Shown in pieces: positions 25,484-38,040 of a DNA stretch of 64,000 bases. The first letter of the stretch is position 1. Each line of letters opens with the position of its first letter. A program made the position numbers and the translations under genes. The notes below the pieces were generated by a model. That model did not search any database. It saw only the letters and a program-made list of their open reading frames with translations, and had not been told where the DNA came from. Origin of the DNA: Gavia stellata (taxonomy: Eukaryota; Chordata; Aves; Gaviiformes; Gaviidae); assembly GCF_030936135.1 (NCBI RefSeq), contig NC_082598.1:30932687-30996686 (forward strand). Direction: 5' to 3'.

Positions 25484-27544
25484 GGTTGTGCTTCCAAATG
25501 CTGCTGGCCTGGCAAAATCGTTCTCGGTAGTGCTGCTTCTGTTCAGAAAACTGGAACAAGTTCTAGTGGGAAATCACTTTATTTTGGTGCAAGGACTGCT
25601 TCTTCATGAGGGATTGCTGGCGTTTCTTTACCAAAAAACTCACCACTTCTAGTGTAGACAAAGACTTTGCAGTCAGTTAATTTTTGTTTTGCAGAGATGT
25701 CTTACAATTCCACATTGTACTTGCATGTCTTGACTCTAATGACATTCTAGTTAAAAGTAAAAACATTCCCCACTGCCTGGTTTGAATTAGCACAGAAATT
25801 AGATACAGTTTGTTTAAAGAAGAACTTTTAATTGTAGCTCAAAATAGAGTGAAATGGCATAAAAACTGATGTCATGGTCCAAAAATACGATTCTATTTTG
25901 AACATCTAAATGATATCTTGTCTTATAAATGTTCAGATTATCATAAAAGTAAAAGAGAATCAGAAGAACAGTGAAACTGCTCTTTTATAGATTGGGCAAA
26001 ATCCATAATAATTTGCTTAACAAAAAGATGCCCTCTAAAGATACGCTTGCTGTTAAAGTCAAGATACCGTTGCATACTTGACTAAAAAGGAGTTAGCAAA
26101 CATTTTCCTTTTTATCCAGCTGCAGTCAGTCAAATAGAGCAAGGCGGCTATGAATGATTATGAATTAAAGTTGTCTGTGGAAAACACAACATATAGGTTG
26201 AGCCTTTTCAGAAACACCATACCTGAGAACGTACCAATGTCTACCAGCGATTTGTGCACAAATGGTTCATTTCCATAGGTCATACAATCCAGGGTAACAG
26301 CTTTCTGGTAATATCCCCTGCAAAGGGGAGCACGCGGACAAAGCACAAACAGCACTAAGGCTCTGCTCCCAGCCCGCCCGCGAGCTGATACAGATGCGAG
26401 AGCTTTGGGTGTACATTGGAGCACACTCAGTGCAAGTGCCAGGAGGAAATCCCTTTTTGAAACATGTAATGCTGCCTGTCTGTTGTGCAGAGCTTCCTGA
26501 GGCCAGACCCTTGCTGCAGCTGCAGGAAAGGTAATCCCATAGTATTTTTGACTGCTTGGGGAGCCATCTCCACCCCCCCCCCCCTTCTCCTGCCCCAAAG
26601 TGTGTCCTGCTTTGGGATACTCTGCACCTGCCGGAGGTAGACTCAGTGCAGATGAGCTGAGAGGAGAGTTCCCTGTGTCTCCTTCAGTGCGTCTGTGAAA
26701 AAGGAGATGCAATTTATCTCAAACATCTTTGCTAGAAGGAAATTTAAAAAATCTATGTGGAAACACGCTCTAGCTGAAGGAACTGAAAACTTGTATCAGA
26801 GGCAGTGGCCAGAAGTTGTCATCTCTAGGAGATGACAAAGACCTAGAAAACAACTGCATGGGCTGCAGTTCATGATGCACCTCGTTAACAGTGGTGTTAA
26901 TTTACGCAACCCCGTTCTCCACCTCCCTTTTTTGTATTATAGCAATACTTCAGCTAGGCTAGTTCCCTGCCTGGATCCACGATGTGGCCACACACACCTT
27001 TGCCCAACACAATGGAGGGAAGAGAGCTGCGTACAAGTCACAGCAGCACAACCAGTTTGATAATATGTGGTGTTGGGGCATCATAGTAATGGTGGCACGC
27101 AGAAAGGCTCTGGTACCTACTACTGCTGCTAGTCCAGCTTACAAACACCCAGCTACACCCTGTCTCACTGGCTTGCAAATACTCCTAGAGGATTAAGCAT
27201 GGCAGTGTGCACCTGCAGAGGAGTTCACCTACAAATACAGTTGCTGGGCTTGCTAACTCCATCAGGAAATACTCTTTGCTCCACATCACCATTAATGGAA
27301 GGATGACGGTTTAGGCAAGGTATTGGTAAGAAACTGAGTGAGAGGGCATCTGCAACCCGCAGCCTTTGTGCGATGTTGGTTTTGATGCAAAGAAAGGAGC
27401 GGAGCTTCAGGGAGGAATACATACCAGTCAGCTAACGAGGCCCAGAGGCACACTGGAAATAAACGTGGCACACACTGGAGATGCTCAGTAACTGCTTTGG
27501 GAGGTTAATACCCAGCTCTTAGTGTGCCTTCATTAGCTGCAGAG
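25473..27544. other. Intergenic, no gene seen
   Basis: Nothing supported. A C-run of about a dozen bases sits near 26573-26584. A 184-codon minus-strand frame (26158-26712) spans that tract and has no recognisable domain. Confidence 0.5.
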
Positions 27545-27665
27545 TACAAAGCATTTTGCAAAGGAGGTCAGTGCACTTTATAACTGGAGACACTGTGGCA
27601 CAGAGAAACTTCACTGAAGTTCTCCAGTGGGGCAGTGCAAGGGGGCTCCCAAATCCCAGTGCCAT
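27545..27665 (+). repeat. MIR-like ancient SINE fragment
   Basis: AAAGCATTTTGCAAAGGAGG followed by GGAGACACTGTGGCACAGAG and AAACTTCACTGAAGTTCTCC follows the order of the MIR core (a CTGAGGCACAGAGAGGTTAAG-like part). It is strongly diverged and the ends are uncertain. Confidence 0.4.
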
Positions 27666-30600
27666 ACGGCAGCTGCAGGGTCCTTTTGTTCTCACTGAGC
27701 AAGAAGACCTGCAGATGTGTTCAAGGCTGTGTCATTCACAGCTGAAAACGGTGAAGTGATATGAGATGTAGCTGGTAGTGATGCAAGATCTAGACAGATC
27801 TGTGCTTGTCACCAAGTCTCCATGTCTAAATATTTTGTTAGTACTGCTTTGGGTTTATTTACAGAGGAAACTCCTCATTGATTGTGTTTGTCTCCCTTAT
27901 TGTTTTTTAGGCATCTAAAGGAAATGACTGTTAACCTTTGAGACTAAACAGCATATGCAGCTTTCACATAGCTATCTAGATTCCCTCTGAGGAGGAGAAA
28001 GACATCTCCAGAGCATTATTCATCCCACCTGCTTCAGGTTGGGTGACTATCACTCCAGAGGTGCCTGCATTTCTGCACTGGATATAGACAGCACCTAGTC
28101 ATGTGGCTTAGGCCCAGGTGAATCTCAGTCTCAGCTGGCTCTTTTCAATAGGGATCCCATCTTCATTGAAGAAGTAAGAGAAACAAAACTCAGTGAGCTG
28201 TCAATTAATAACATTTTATCCAGTGTAGCTGACCACATGACACTATGACATGAATACCAAATGAATGGACATTTGACGTGCTGATCCAGGACCCTGTTAT
28301 CATTTTGAACATAGGCTGCAGTTTTCTATTTTATGGGTGGCTGATAGTATCAGCCAAACATTAACCCAAGGGCTGTGATGTGTTGCTAGTTCAGGACGTC
28401 TCCAGTGTTTGTTTACAGAAGGATTTCTGAAGTGTTTGGAAAGGAACTTGAGATGCTAATGTTCTTCCAGGCTTTCAAGGGTCAAAATGACACATGCTTC
28501 ATCATATGATCGTGTTAGAGAAACTGAGAAATCATCTGTGAAAGAAGATGAAAGAAGAATTCTAAATACTATTTACAACATTTTCTGAATATTTCTGCTT
28601 ATCAGCTGTACAGTGGTTGTACAGTGAGAATTACTAACACAGCATTGAGGTTCTACATATAATAATGCCCCAAGATTTAACCCCAGGTTGAGACACTGAC
28701 TCAGAATCAGCAAACAGCACCTGTTAAATTTGCCTTTGAAAGGAGCTACCCTACCGTGTTATTTTGACTCCTTGTCACTGTCATAAATCCAGTGCGCATT
28801 GTCATAGACTAATGACTGGACATTTGCCACAGCCACATCCTAATTGCTGTACTAATTTCATCCCCAAAGCCCCAAACAAATGATCTGCTTCTGACACGTG
28901 AACTCGAGCAAAAGCTGGGAGGGAAGAGCTGCCCGCTGTCTGAGGTGCAGCGAGATAAGCAAGCTGTTCCTGGGCTGACATCTGTGTTAACAATGGGCCA
29001 TATGCGGGCTGTACAGAGAGGGCTGGTAACACATCAGAGATCATGCATTTAACAGATTGTACCTATAACCGACATCTTGTATAACATTTAATATAAGGAT
29101 AAATAAAGGCGGCAGCGGCAACAGCCCAGACTGGGCATAGAACAATTGGCCAGCTGACGTGAGGCAGGGGAAATAGCTCTGAGATAACCAAGATATCCAC
29201 TCCTCAGAGGAGCCGGCTGCTGCCTTGCATTGTTTTAAGCTGCCCTGGCTATTTAGGTGTCTATCTACAATGGGGAAATCACCTGTAAGTACCTTCACAC
29301 CTGGCTTCAGATAGAAGCAGCATGGCATTTACTTTGGTATTTAAAGGCCCGCTCCGGTAGAATAGAAGGCTTTGCTTTTGCGAGGTGCTGGCTTTGACAG
29401 CGAGCCAGCGTAAGTTCCTTCTCAGTGCTCGTTCTCATGGCTTCTCCTCCCTCAGTTTGGCAGTAGACCTGTTTGCAAAGCCACACAGTAAACCAGATCA
29501 TGGACTAGATTAGGGGTGACAAATAACCTTTTCTGCGGTTCCTCAATATAGCTGTGGCAGCAAAACAGAGTGCTACCAAGTCACAGTGCCACAGCAGGGG
29601 ACAGAATTAGGGAGAGAAGGGTCAGGACCTTCCTAAACCTATTTCACAGCCAGTGTCTTGCAAACTGATGTGACAAACGCAGGCCTGAATGACACAGGAG
29701 TAGTTCAGGATGGAAGCAGACACAGAAACCACGCGATCAGCTATGAAAGCTGAGTCCCAGTGGATGCACATCCCCTTGTCAAGAAAGGCCGTATGCCTAG
29801 AGGGGTAATGGGCTCAGAAGCTGCAAAACTGACATTTACATTTGCATTACTTCCAACAAGGAGCAGATGGCAAAGGGACACTCCGCATTTCTTATGTGAA
29901 CCCCAAAGAATCCCAAATCTCAGTTTTAGTTGGACACTTTCCTGTCCCAAACAGGTCCTGAGTGCTGCCAGCTAACAGCTCCCTCCCCAAAGGCAGCTGC
30001 CTATCAGTGGGGGATGGCTCTATAGGCAGTTTATTAAGGAACCTGGGGCAGGGAAGGAGGGCTTTGAGATACAAGCATCTGTAAGATTTAAGGCAGGCAG
30101 AAGTGAAGGCAGGGCTTTTCCACTGCAGGTGCAAAGAGCTGGTGAGCTCTGAGAACGCACCTTGATAGAGTTGCTGGGGGTGACCTCCTAATAGCAGAGG
30201 CCCCTGAGTGCGGGAAGTTGTACACAAGCCAGAGCCTGGCCTTATGCATGTTCAGCAGCTGGGATTAGAGGTTTGCCAGCAGTGCTATTGAATTCGGGAG
30301 GAGAAACAACACACAAGAAGGAATCAGCTGAACATACCAGGACAAAGCCAGATATGGTCTTTAGAACATGTTTTTTACACTAACACAGTTGTTTATATTG
30401 CATATCAGACAGATATGTACAGAAAAATGTGCAGAAACATCTAGAGTAACATTGCACACCTGGGCAATGCATCATTTTAATATCAACCCCCTAAAAGAAC
30501 TGAGAAAAAATAGGAAAATAGTCCCAGAAAACATATCCTAAAACTCATGTGACTGAATTTGAGCATGCTGAACTGATATGGCGTCACTAAATCTGTTTAA

Positions 30601-33600
30601 ACTCAGAACAGGAGGAGAAAAAAGCAGAAGTAGCCATCTCAGAATATTGTCTTTTACGGTCCAACTTCTAAACCTAGATGATTTCATTAGTATCAGCAGG
30701 TTTTACAACACCTGTCTCACAGGGACAAATACCGTTTTTATTCCCAGGCATCTTCACAAACTGACTCTTTCTTTCTGGTTATCCAGCCTGGACAAACTAA
30801 GTCACGAAAACGCAAATTCATCAAAGTGCAATTCCAGCCCTTCCCAGGATGCCGGGAGAGCCAGCATCCATCGGGGAGGTGGCTGAAAGTGTCTGCAAAA
30901 GCTAACTTATGCTGCATAACAGGCTACATAGGGAAATTTCCAAAGGTGACTGCACCACCTCAGTTTGAAACCTCTTACCAAAAAGACTGAAAAACACTTC
31001 TATAGGTGAAAAAAAAAGAGCATTGGATGATAAATGTGATGGGCATGACCTTCCTAATGGGGAGGCACCTTTGACTGCCCTTTACTCTCCCAGTGGTGTG
31101 TGTTTTTCCTGCTGTCTATCAGCACTGTGGGCTTGGGGATTATAATATACACTGCATTTGCAAATATACATAGCTGAAAAAAAAAGCCCCAAAGGCCTCT
31201 GGCAGTACAAGATAGCTGTATGAAAATAGAGCAAGAGTGATAGGACAATAATCTCTTAAAGACTTTTGGTAACCAAGAACTGTGAAGATAGATTGTAATG
31301 AAAATGTAAATACATACATACCTGCTGTGTGGTCCCCTAAGACACTGCAGCATTGCCTTGGTAAGGGTTACCTACCCCATACAGAAGGGGAACAATGTCT
31401 ACAGCATTTTAATTTAGTATGGGTTACTCAAAAAGTTGCAGGGGCAGAAGTGAGAAGTGCTGGAGAAGCTGTTAGCTCTGGGGATACTTCACCCATCTGC
31501 AGCAAACTGCAAGCCTTGCTTTACCAAAGCTGGGAGTCACCCGCTCAAAGACAGGGATGCTAACTAAAAAGTGCCTTGGTCTCTAAGAAGTTTGGTTGCC
31601 CATGGCTATCCTGGGAATTGAACAAAACTGAGCAGAAACCGAGACAAGCTTTGTGGAGAAGCAGATAGAGAGACCAGACTTCTTGGTCTTTCTATGAAAA
31701 ATAGTAAATGGGTCACATGGGCAGCCTGTTTACTATTTTAAGAACTGTCTTCTCTGAAATGCTTTGACTCTAATAAATAACAGTTGGTTTTAAGGCCGGA
31801 CACTGATATCTTTGTTCCAGATGAGATGGGAGGGTTGTGACAAATCCGCCTTGCTCTGCACAAGGAGATGGGCAGAGCGGGCACTGAGGATGGGACCGGG
31901 AGAGAGCGGGAGGCTCATATGATGCTCCCCTGACAAAGGCTGAGTGCTCCAGGCCAGACATGTGAGAGAAGCACTGCCTTGAGGAGTCAAGAGAGGCCGC
32001 TCACCCATAAAGTACAACCCAGGTTAGTAACAAGTTTTGAAGCTGAATAAAGGGGAACCGACACATTTCTGCAAAGTACACAAAAATGGGACTTAAAGAA
32101 CTTTGAAGATGCCTTGCAAGACTAAAAAGGAGCCAAGCAATTTCTGACACACCTAAATAACGATAAATTAAAATAGGTTAAAGAAAGATACTTTGAGAGG
32201 TGATGCGACAAACAAGACGTGATAAAACAAAGAAGCTTTTCAGTTTATCTACTCAGGGAACACAGACAAGAGAAGCACCCTGTTCTCCCCATCACACTTT
32301 TGACATATATCGTCTCAATCAAGGGGGTTCTTTTGCTTTTGTTTTAGTTTTCTTCTTATTTGATCCCCAAATTCATATACAAAATAGCGCAGTTTAACAA
32401 AAATGCCAAAGGAGTCAACTGGATCTCATGCGGCTTTAATCACCTCAGAAGAAAAATGCCTGACAAAACCCCTCTCTAGCCATTTATTTAGATTTCAGAT
32501 ATGGCAAAGCGCTATGAGAAAACACAGAAGGACTCTTTATGAACAGCAAAGCAAAGTTAGTTCTTGTCATGAGATGCAGAGCCTGGATGTTTTCAGCAAT
32601 CGAGGCATTAATATCCTGTTGGGAGCAAGCAAAGAGGGCAAGGACGAGGCTCTCCACGTTGGCAGCCCAAAGCTCCCCTGCGTAGGAAGGCCAGGGAAGG
32701 ATGGGAAAAGCAGCGAGCTGGGAAAGGAGAATGCTTTTGAGGAAGCCAAATCAGCTTTTTCTCCACAATTATTTTGATATTTTAAACTTGTTTAAAATAA
32801 AAAAGCAGCAAAATGAAATAAGACAAAACAACACTTGAAAAGACCTAAGTTGCTGCATGGAGTCAGCTCTCAACAGTGGCCTGTGCAAATAAAGCAGCAA
32901 GCGATAAAGGCAAGAGCCGTACTTGGCAGTTCATAAAGACAAATCTCTTTTCTTAGTAAGATTGCAGGCTATAAACTAGCAAAAAATGCTATCAAGAAGA
33001 TTAGAGCCTTTATTTTCCACTTAAGCTTATACAGATAAGACAGTTTTTATAATAGTGTGCTATGCATGTGATAATACGAGATGTCTTTAAAAACAGTGTA
33101 TATTCCAAGCTTCAATGACGATTATATCTCGGCTCCTGACATTCGATGCTGGAAAACTCTTTAATTAAGTAGGATAGCAATGCTGATTTAAGATCACGGG
33201 CACAATGGGATTTAGTGAGTATTTCACAAAATTGGATTAAAAGGGAGTAAGAGATACCTCCCACTTTAGTAAGACTGAATGGATTCAATTTGAAGGCTCA
33301 TATTCAAGGGGGGAATGAGATAAAGGTGTCCACTGGATCTGCATTAATTTTCGTGTCATCCCTGCTAAAAATAGTGGAAGTTTCTTCAGTTTAACTGCAT
33401 GGAAGACATCAAAATCCTTCCATCGACAGATGAAGTCTTAAGACATACGCCTATCAAATACCATCAGTTATCTCCACTAACCCACCCTTACATGTCAGTG
33501 TGAGGATGCAGAAGACTGGAAATTAATAACACTAAAGGCAATGGGATGTCCTGAAATCTCAGGGTTTCTAGAAAACAGGTCCAGCTGGATTATACCTTGC

Positions 33601-36599
33601 CGTACCAACAGTTCAGACCAGCAGTTTACACATATTTTTTTTTATTAATAAACAAGAGGCTTGGAGAATTCACAGCTATGGTTTTGTCGATTAAAATTAA
33701 GATACAGCAGAGTGCTGAGTATATATTTTTTGCACAGTAGTCATATGACATTTCTGACAGCCACGTTTCAGAAATGCTGTTTTCGATGAACACACAAGGC
33801 AGAAATTTAACCACTTTTCACTTTTAAAAAGCTTAAGAAACTTTTATGCCAATGATTAGATAGCTTTTACAACAACACTGGTAAATCAATACACATTTCA
33901 AACTCTCGTAATTTCTCAAAGCCTTCAGGAATCACAGAGGAGTTAATTCTGGAGCTGTGTGGCTTGCTGGGGCTGCCAGTTTATATGCGACAGCGATGCC
34001 CCAGACCAAGATCTATCAATCTGCAATTTAGAAAAAGGAAACTCTGACCTTACAGAAGAAGTCATTATCACAGGGTTTTATCAGGAGGGATTCTAGCTGG
34101 CATTGATTGGCTGTATCAGAAGGGTATTTGCCTCTCTTCTCATTAGATATATTGTGCCATAGATAAAATAGATCCCACGGATTATTTATGGTGTAAAGAT
34201 TTAGAATAAAAAGGTTTTCATAGCCCTGACAAATAAACTGTTTGAAGCCATCAAACTAGCTAATTTACAAATGCATTTTCATTCAGATACAGAAATAATG
34301 TAAGTCCCTCATTAGGGCACCAATTGTTCAATGACATTAGCTTAATCTTACCAATATTCTCGATCTATTCAATGTTTACTCCAGTAAGCAGTCCCATGGA
34401 TGTGTAAAAGCAATCTTTTGATTTGACTATTCAAAGGAGCTGGTCTATAACTCCTAAATCACTTCACCGATTTCAAACTGAAGTGAGCTTTCCAAATACA
34501 GAGTTTTATATATTTCTCCAAGCTTACCATTCTTATCTCCAAATGTGCATCCATTGTCTCCAAAGTCAGTAGATCTCTCTCTTTTCGTCGTCCCCCCCAC
34601 CAAATGTCCACCTACTGCAAGTTGGTTCCAGCAGATGATGAGAGATGGCATTACCTGTCCTAACATACTGCCACAGTACCACAGCGACGACTGAAGAGAA
34701 GAACACGTGAGGCTGGCTGCAAATGCAGAGGGAAGACCCATTTCGGCTTAAGCTCAGATATTTTAAACAAAGGTAGAAAAAAGACCTAAGAGAATCCTCC
34801 ACTGCTTAAGAAACTTTCTTTTTCTTCTATAATGCAAACAGAATATGGCTGTGAGAACTTATAGCATTCAGTGCAACACATTGGACAGAGGTGGAAAGGG
34901 CAACTGTGTTTATTATTATGATTATTAAAAATAAATGAAGTGGCAAGGTTAAAACCAATTCACCTTTGTTTCCTACTTTAGCTATTTATAGCCAGGCAAA
35001 GTACACGGAGAATATTGTTGCCACTCTGATTTTGAGATGTCTAACATTCAGCTAATGCTTGTGAAAATGAGGCACATGATGCAGGGCCATGCGGCGTTTG
35101 GCTTCATGTGATCAGGGATGTGCAGGACATAAAGGCAGGCCACTAACTGAAAGAGCACTAATCAAGGAGAACAGGGAGAAACCTGTCACAATAACATCAC
35201 ATGTTCCTTGATAATGTTTCAGTGGAAACCTCTAGGAGCATATTGTGTGCTGCCTTTGCATCTTTAAGAAATGAAACTGTAAATGCTCCAAGCATTCATA
35301 TAAAAATTTTCCAACTCCCTTTTTTTTCTCCTACAAATACAAAACCCAAAGACACCTCAAAAATCTGGAGTGCACTAAACGTTTAAGTATTTCAGCTATT
35401 TTTTCCCTCTACCTAGAATTAATTTGATGAGGCTAGCACCTAGTGAGAAATATGATTTAAAAACCGTGTTTGATTTTGAAATTGTTGTGTGCTAACAAAA
35501 ATGTATTCCGTTTTGCAGCAGAGGAAGGGTTCACCCATCAAAAGAGGCTGGCTGTCAGAGATGAAAGAGAGTAAAGAAATGGAGAGAGCCATTTTAAAGA
35601 TGTAAGACAAGACTTTCATCTCATGCTGGACCATATGGGACAGTGCTATTAACCTTGGAAAAAATCTCCCAGGACTGAAAAAGAAAAGAAGATGAAGGGA
35701 AAAAAAGGAATAATTTACCTTCAATAACTTTTCTGATCTGTACCGACACATTTCAAGAAGTCTACACATCTGCTTTTCCACGGGTGAAGGTTTTGCCATG
35801 TGTCCCCTACATCTTTCTGTACATCCAGAAGTGTTGGTATGGATTTTCTGACGGTCTGTGTGTCCTTCCCCCACCTGCCTGCTAGGGTGCTGCCTGTGGA
35901 TACCCGGGCAGAGCGCAGCTGGTGAATGCATGGATGACTCCTCTGCCTGGGTTACCTACATACCTTTCTTTCACCTCAGCAGTGTGTGACACCGACTGAC
36001 AAAGCAGTATTAAAGACAGACGCTTCTGTAGTTTGTGCTATTTCTGCCTGAAGAGCAGCTCCACTCTGGTTCTGTAGCTACAGAAGCAAGTGCTCCCAGA
36101 TCCTCCTTGTCAATTGTCTCATCAGTGCTTAAAAAAATCCCTCTGTGGGATTCCACAGCCTCTTCTCCACAATGCATTTGTAGACTAAATTCTCCTTACT
36201 CTTTGCAAGTGCTTTCCTAACATTTAAGCGATTTCTTTTTTTGCTGAGAACTAAATGGATTACTTTTTATCTTGCCCTTGAGAGACATGAAAAACAATTG
36301 CTCACAATCCTTTTTGTAAGAACCTTTCCCATGTTTAAGCTCCCTGTCAGCTTTTTCTTTTCCGTACCAAACCAGGCAGTTCTTTCAATCCTTCCCTTTA
36401 TGTCACAGCATATGCTTTCAAGTCTCACTTCTGGTGCTCTGACTGACCCTTAATAGGTGACAGCCCAGAGCAGGCACAGTTTGAGATCTCAGTGGTGCAG
36501 GCCAGGGCAGAAGCATTACCTTTGGCGCACGTAGAATCCGCAGTGACACCTCCAGGAGCTGTAAGTGAGGATTTCAGAGCGAGACGAATGGCTTTGTAC
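27666..36599. other. Intergenic upstream flank of KIT, no gene seen
   Basis: No supported gene. Open frames on either strand are short and without family resemblance. The part from about 33,000 to 34,450 is AT-rich, complex and free of recognisable repeats, which suits a regulatory or conserved element 3-4 kb upstream of KIT, but that is inference from appearance only. A possible weak MIR relic lies near 29570-29620. Confidence 0.45.
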
Positions 36600-36960
36600 C
36601 CGCTCTTTGAGGGATGCTCTCTCTCTTTCTCCAGGCCCCGTGCCCAGCCTGGCCGGCCCCCCCCACCCCGCCCCGGAGCACGCTGCCCCCCGGCTTTACG
36701 CAGCCCCACAGCCCGACCCCTCCTCGCAGGACTTGCCGGTGCCCAGCACGGCAGAAGCCCTAGCCCGCGAGGAGGGCCATCTCTCCCCCATGACGGCACC
36801 GTGTGCATATTCGGCCACCGGGGTTCTCCTTTTATAAAATTATTTTATTTTGGGGGGTACTTGGGGTCTTTATGGTAAGCCCCACCGAGGCAAACCAGGA
36901 CGCTCGCCCCCTCCCCAGGGGGGCGGGGGGGAGCGTCCCACCTGCGCCCATCCCCGTGGC

Positions 36961-37035
36961 GGCGGGGCGGGGCGGGGCGGGGGGGGGGGGGCGGAGGGCG
37001 CCGCGGGGGGCCGCGCGGCGCGGCGCGGGGCGGGC
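36961..37035 (+). promoter_or_regulatory. G-run cluster with G-quadruplex potential and SP1-like sites
   Basis: The non-template strand has several GGGG blocks separated by single C bases, followed by an uninterrupted run of more than ten G, about 140-210 bp upstream of the start codon. Four or more G-tracts with one-base loops is a strong G-quadruplex pattern. The human KIT promoter has well-studied G-quadruplexes at a similar distance; whether these are homologous cannot be judged. Run length may be unreliable in the assembly. Confidence 0.65.
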
Positions 37036-37171
37036 GGCGGAGGCGGGGCCGGCGGCGGCGCGGCGGGGCCGGCTGTACTCCGCAGCCCTCCCGCGGGGGC
37101 TCGGGCATCTCTGCGCGCCGGGCGGTGCGAGCGGCAGCCGCGCCGCGCCGGGCTCGGGGGGTGGCGGCGGC

Positions 37172-37238
37172 ATGGAGGGCGCGTACCTCGCCTGGGAGCT
37201 GGCGCACGCCGTGCTGCTGCTGAGCCTCTTTCCCGCAG
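37172..37238 (+). CDS. KIT: KIT exon 1, coding part (start codon and signal peptide)
   Basis: This is the first coding exon of the KIT receptor tyrosine kinase, the cell-surface receptor for stem cell factor (KITLG), which acts in melanoblasts, germ cells and blood progenitors. The ATG at 37172 has a purine at -3 and G at +4, and no other ATG occurs from 36961 to 37171. It encodes 22 residues plus one base of codon 23: a charged start, then a hydrophobic run (AVLLLSLFPA) typical of a signal peptide, with cleavage likely near residues 22-24. The exon ends at GCAG before GTGGGA, a good donor. Its 67 coding bases equal the human exon 1 coding length as I recall it, and the peptide matches my memory of chicken KIT closely. 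It lies inside the CpG island. The transcript start was not determined. Confidence 0.96.
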
Positions 37239-37704
37239 GTGGGAGCCGCGGGCGCGGGCGGGTGCGGAGCCCCGCGGGGCGGCGGGGCCGGGGCAGGTGC
37301 GGGCGGCTGCGGGGAAAACTTCGGCGCCGGCGGCCCCTTCCGCGGGGCCGGCGGGGACAGCGCCGTGCCGGGGGTCGCGGCGGCAGCCCGCGGGTTGCCC
37401 TGGCATCGCCCCGCGCCGCCTTTGCGGGACGCCCCGCCGGGGAAGAAAAAAGTCCTTTGTTTGCCGTGCGCGGTTATCCGGGGCTGGGAGAGGGGCCGGC
37501 AGGGCCCCCCCACCTCTCCGGGCCGGGCTGTTTTGACAATAAACTATCTGGTAATCAGTACAAAATGTCCCCGCGGTTAAGTGCTCCTTGAACAATAGGC
37601 AGGGACCGAGCCGCCGCCGTCAGGTGTCCAGCGCTCCCCAGCCAGAGGTGAAGCCTCCTCGGGGGGCGCTGATCGGCTCGGGGCCCCGCCGCGCCCCGCC
37701 GGCG

Positions 37705-37802
37705 GGCCGCTGCCCCGGCGTCGGTGCCCCGGTTGCGGCCCACCGGCGGGTCCGTGCCCCGCGGCGCCCCGGCGGGTCGGTGCCCCGCGGTCCGAGGGGC
37801 CG
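37705..37802 (+). repeat. GC-rich minisatellite in the CpG island
   Basis: Three imperfect units share CGGTGCCCCG or a one-base variant, preceded in two of them by CCGGCGGGTC (near 37720, 37741-37765 and 37770-37795). The unit is roughly 25-35 bp and fully GC. It lies just inside intron 1 and may vary in length between individuals. Confidence 0.6.
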
Positions 37803-37932
37803 GGCAGGCGGCTCACGGCGGGACAAGGCATGAGAGCTGGTCTGCTCTGGCGCTGCCGATCCTCCGCGTTGACGAGGGGGGCAAGCGGTGCCGCTCAGGC
37901 CTCCGGGAGGTCTGTCAGTGCTAAAACTTCGG

Positions 37933-37996
37933 TGTGTCGGGTATAAAGTCAAAGGCTCCCTTCGTGTGTCCGGTGTAAAGTGAAAGGTTCCCTTCC
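37933..37996 (+). repeat. 32-bp tandem duplication
   Basis: TGTGTCGGGTATAAAGTCAA at 37933 recurs as TGTGTCCGGTGTAAAGTGAA at 37965, and both continue with AGG then CTCCCTTC or TTCCCTTC. The period is 32 bp with a few substitutions, so it is a two-copy local duplication at the downstream edge of the CpG island. Confidence 0.85.
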
Positions 37997-38009
37997 ACTT
38001 CCTTGCTAA

Positions 38010-38040
38010 AAGGGGTTTCCTTGCCTAAGGAAAACCCCTT
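38010..38040. repeat. Near-perfect inverted repeat
   Basis: AAGGGGTTTCCTT (38010-38022) is matched by AAGGAAAACCCCTT (38027-38040) with one bulged base and a four-base loop. It could form a short hairpin in DNA or pre-mRNA. No T-run or other terminator-like context applies in a eukaryote. Confidence 0.7.

Larger units (their letters stand above)
36600..37900 (+). promoter_or_regulatory. CpG island and KIT promoter region
   Basis: A compact, very GC-rich, CpG-dense block surrounds KIT exon 1, in contrast to the AT-rich flanks. It contains repeated GGGGCGGGGC motifs (potential SP1/KLF sites) between about 36961 and 37060. A TATA-like TATAAAA lies at 36833-36839, about 335 bp upstream of the ATG. 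A possible initiator-like pyrimidine stretch (CTGTACTCCGC) starts near 37072. Mammalian KIT promoters are GC-rich and generally described as TATA-less, so the TATA-like site may be irrelevant. The island continues about 650 bp into intron 1. Transcription start data would be needed to place the 5' end. Confidence 0.85.

Noticed and set aside
24719..25609. 296-codon plus-strand open frame
   Set aside because: It is the antisense shadow of the CR1 reverse-transcriptase fragment on the minus strand.
26158..26712. 184-codon minus-strand open frame
   Set aside because: Crosses a poly-C tract and has no resemblance to known proteins.
36803..37595. Long overlapping open frames on both strands in the CpG island (up to 262 codons)
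   Set aside because: GC-rich DNA has few stop codons. The frames are low-complexity Arg/Gly/Ala/Pro and the only supported coding part is KIT exon 1 (37172-37238).
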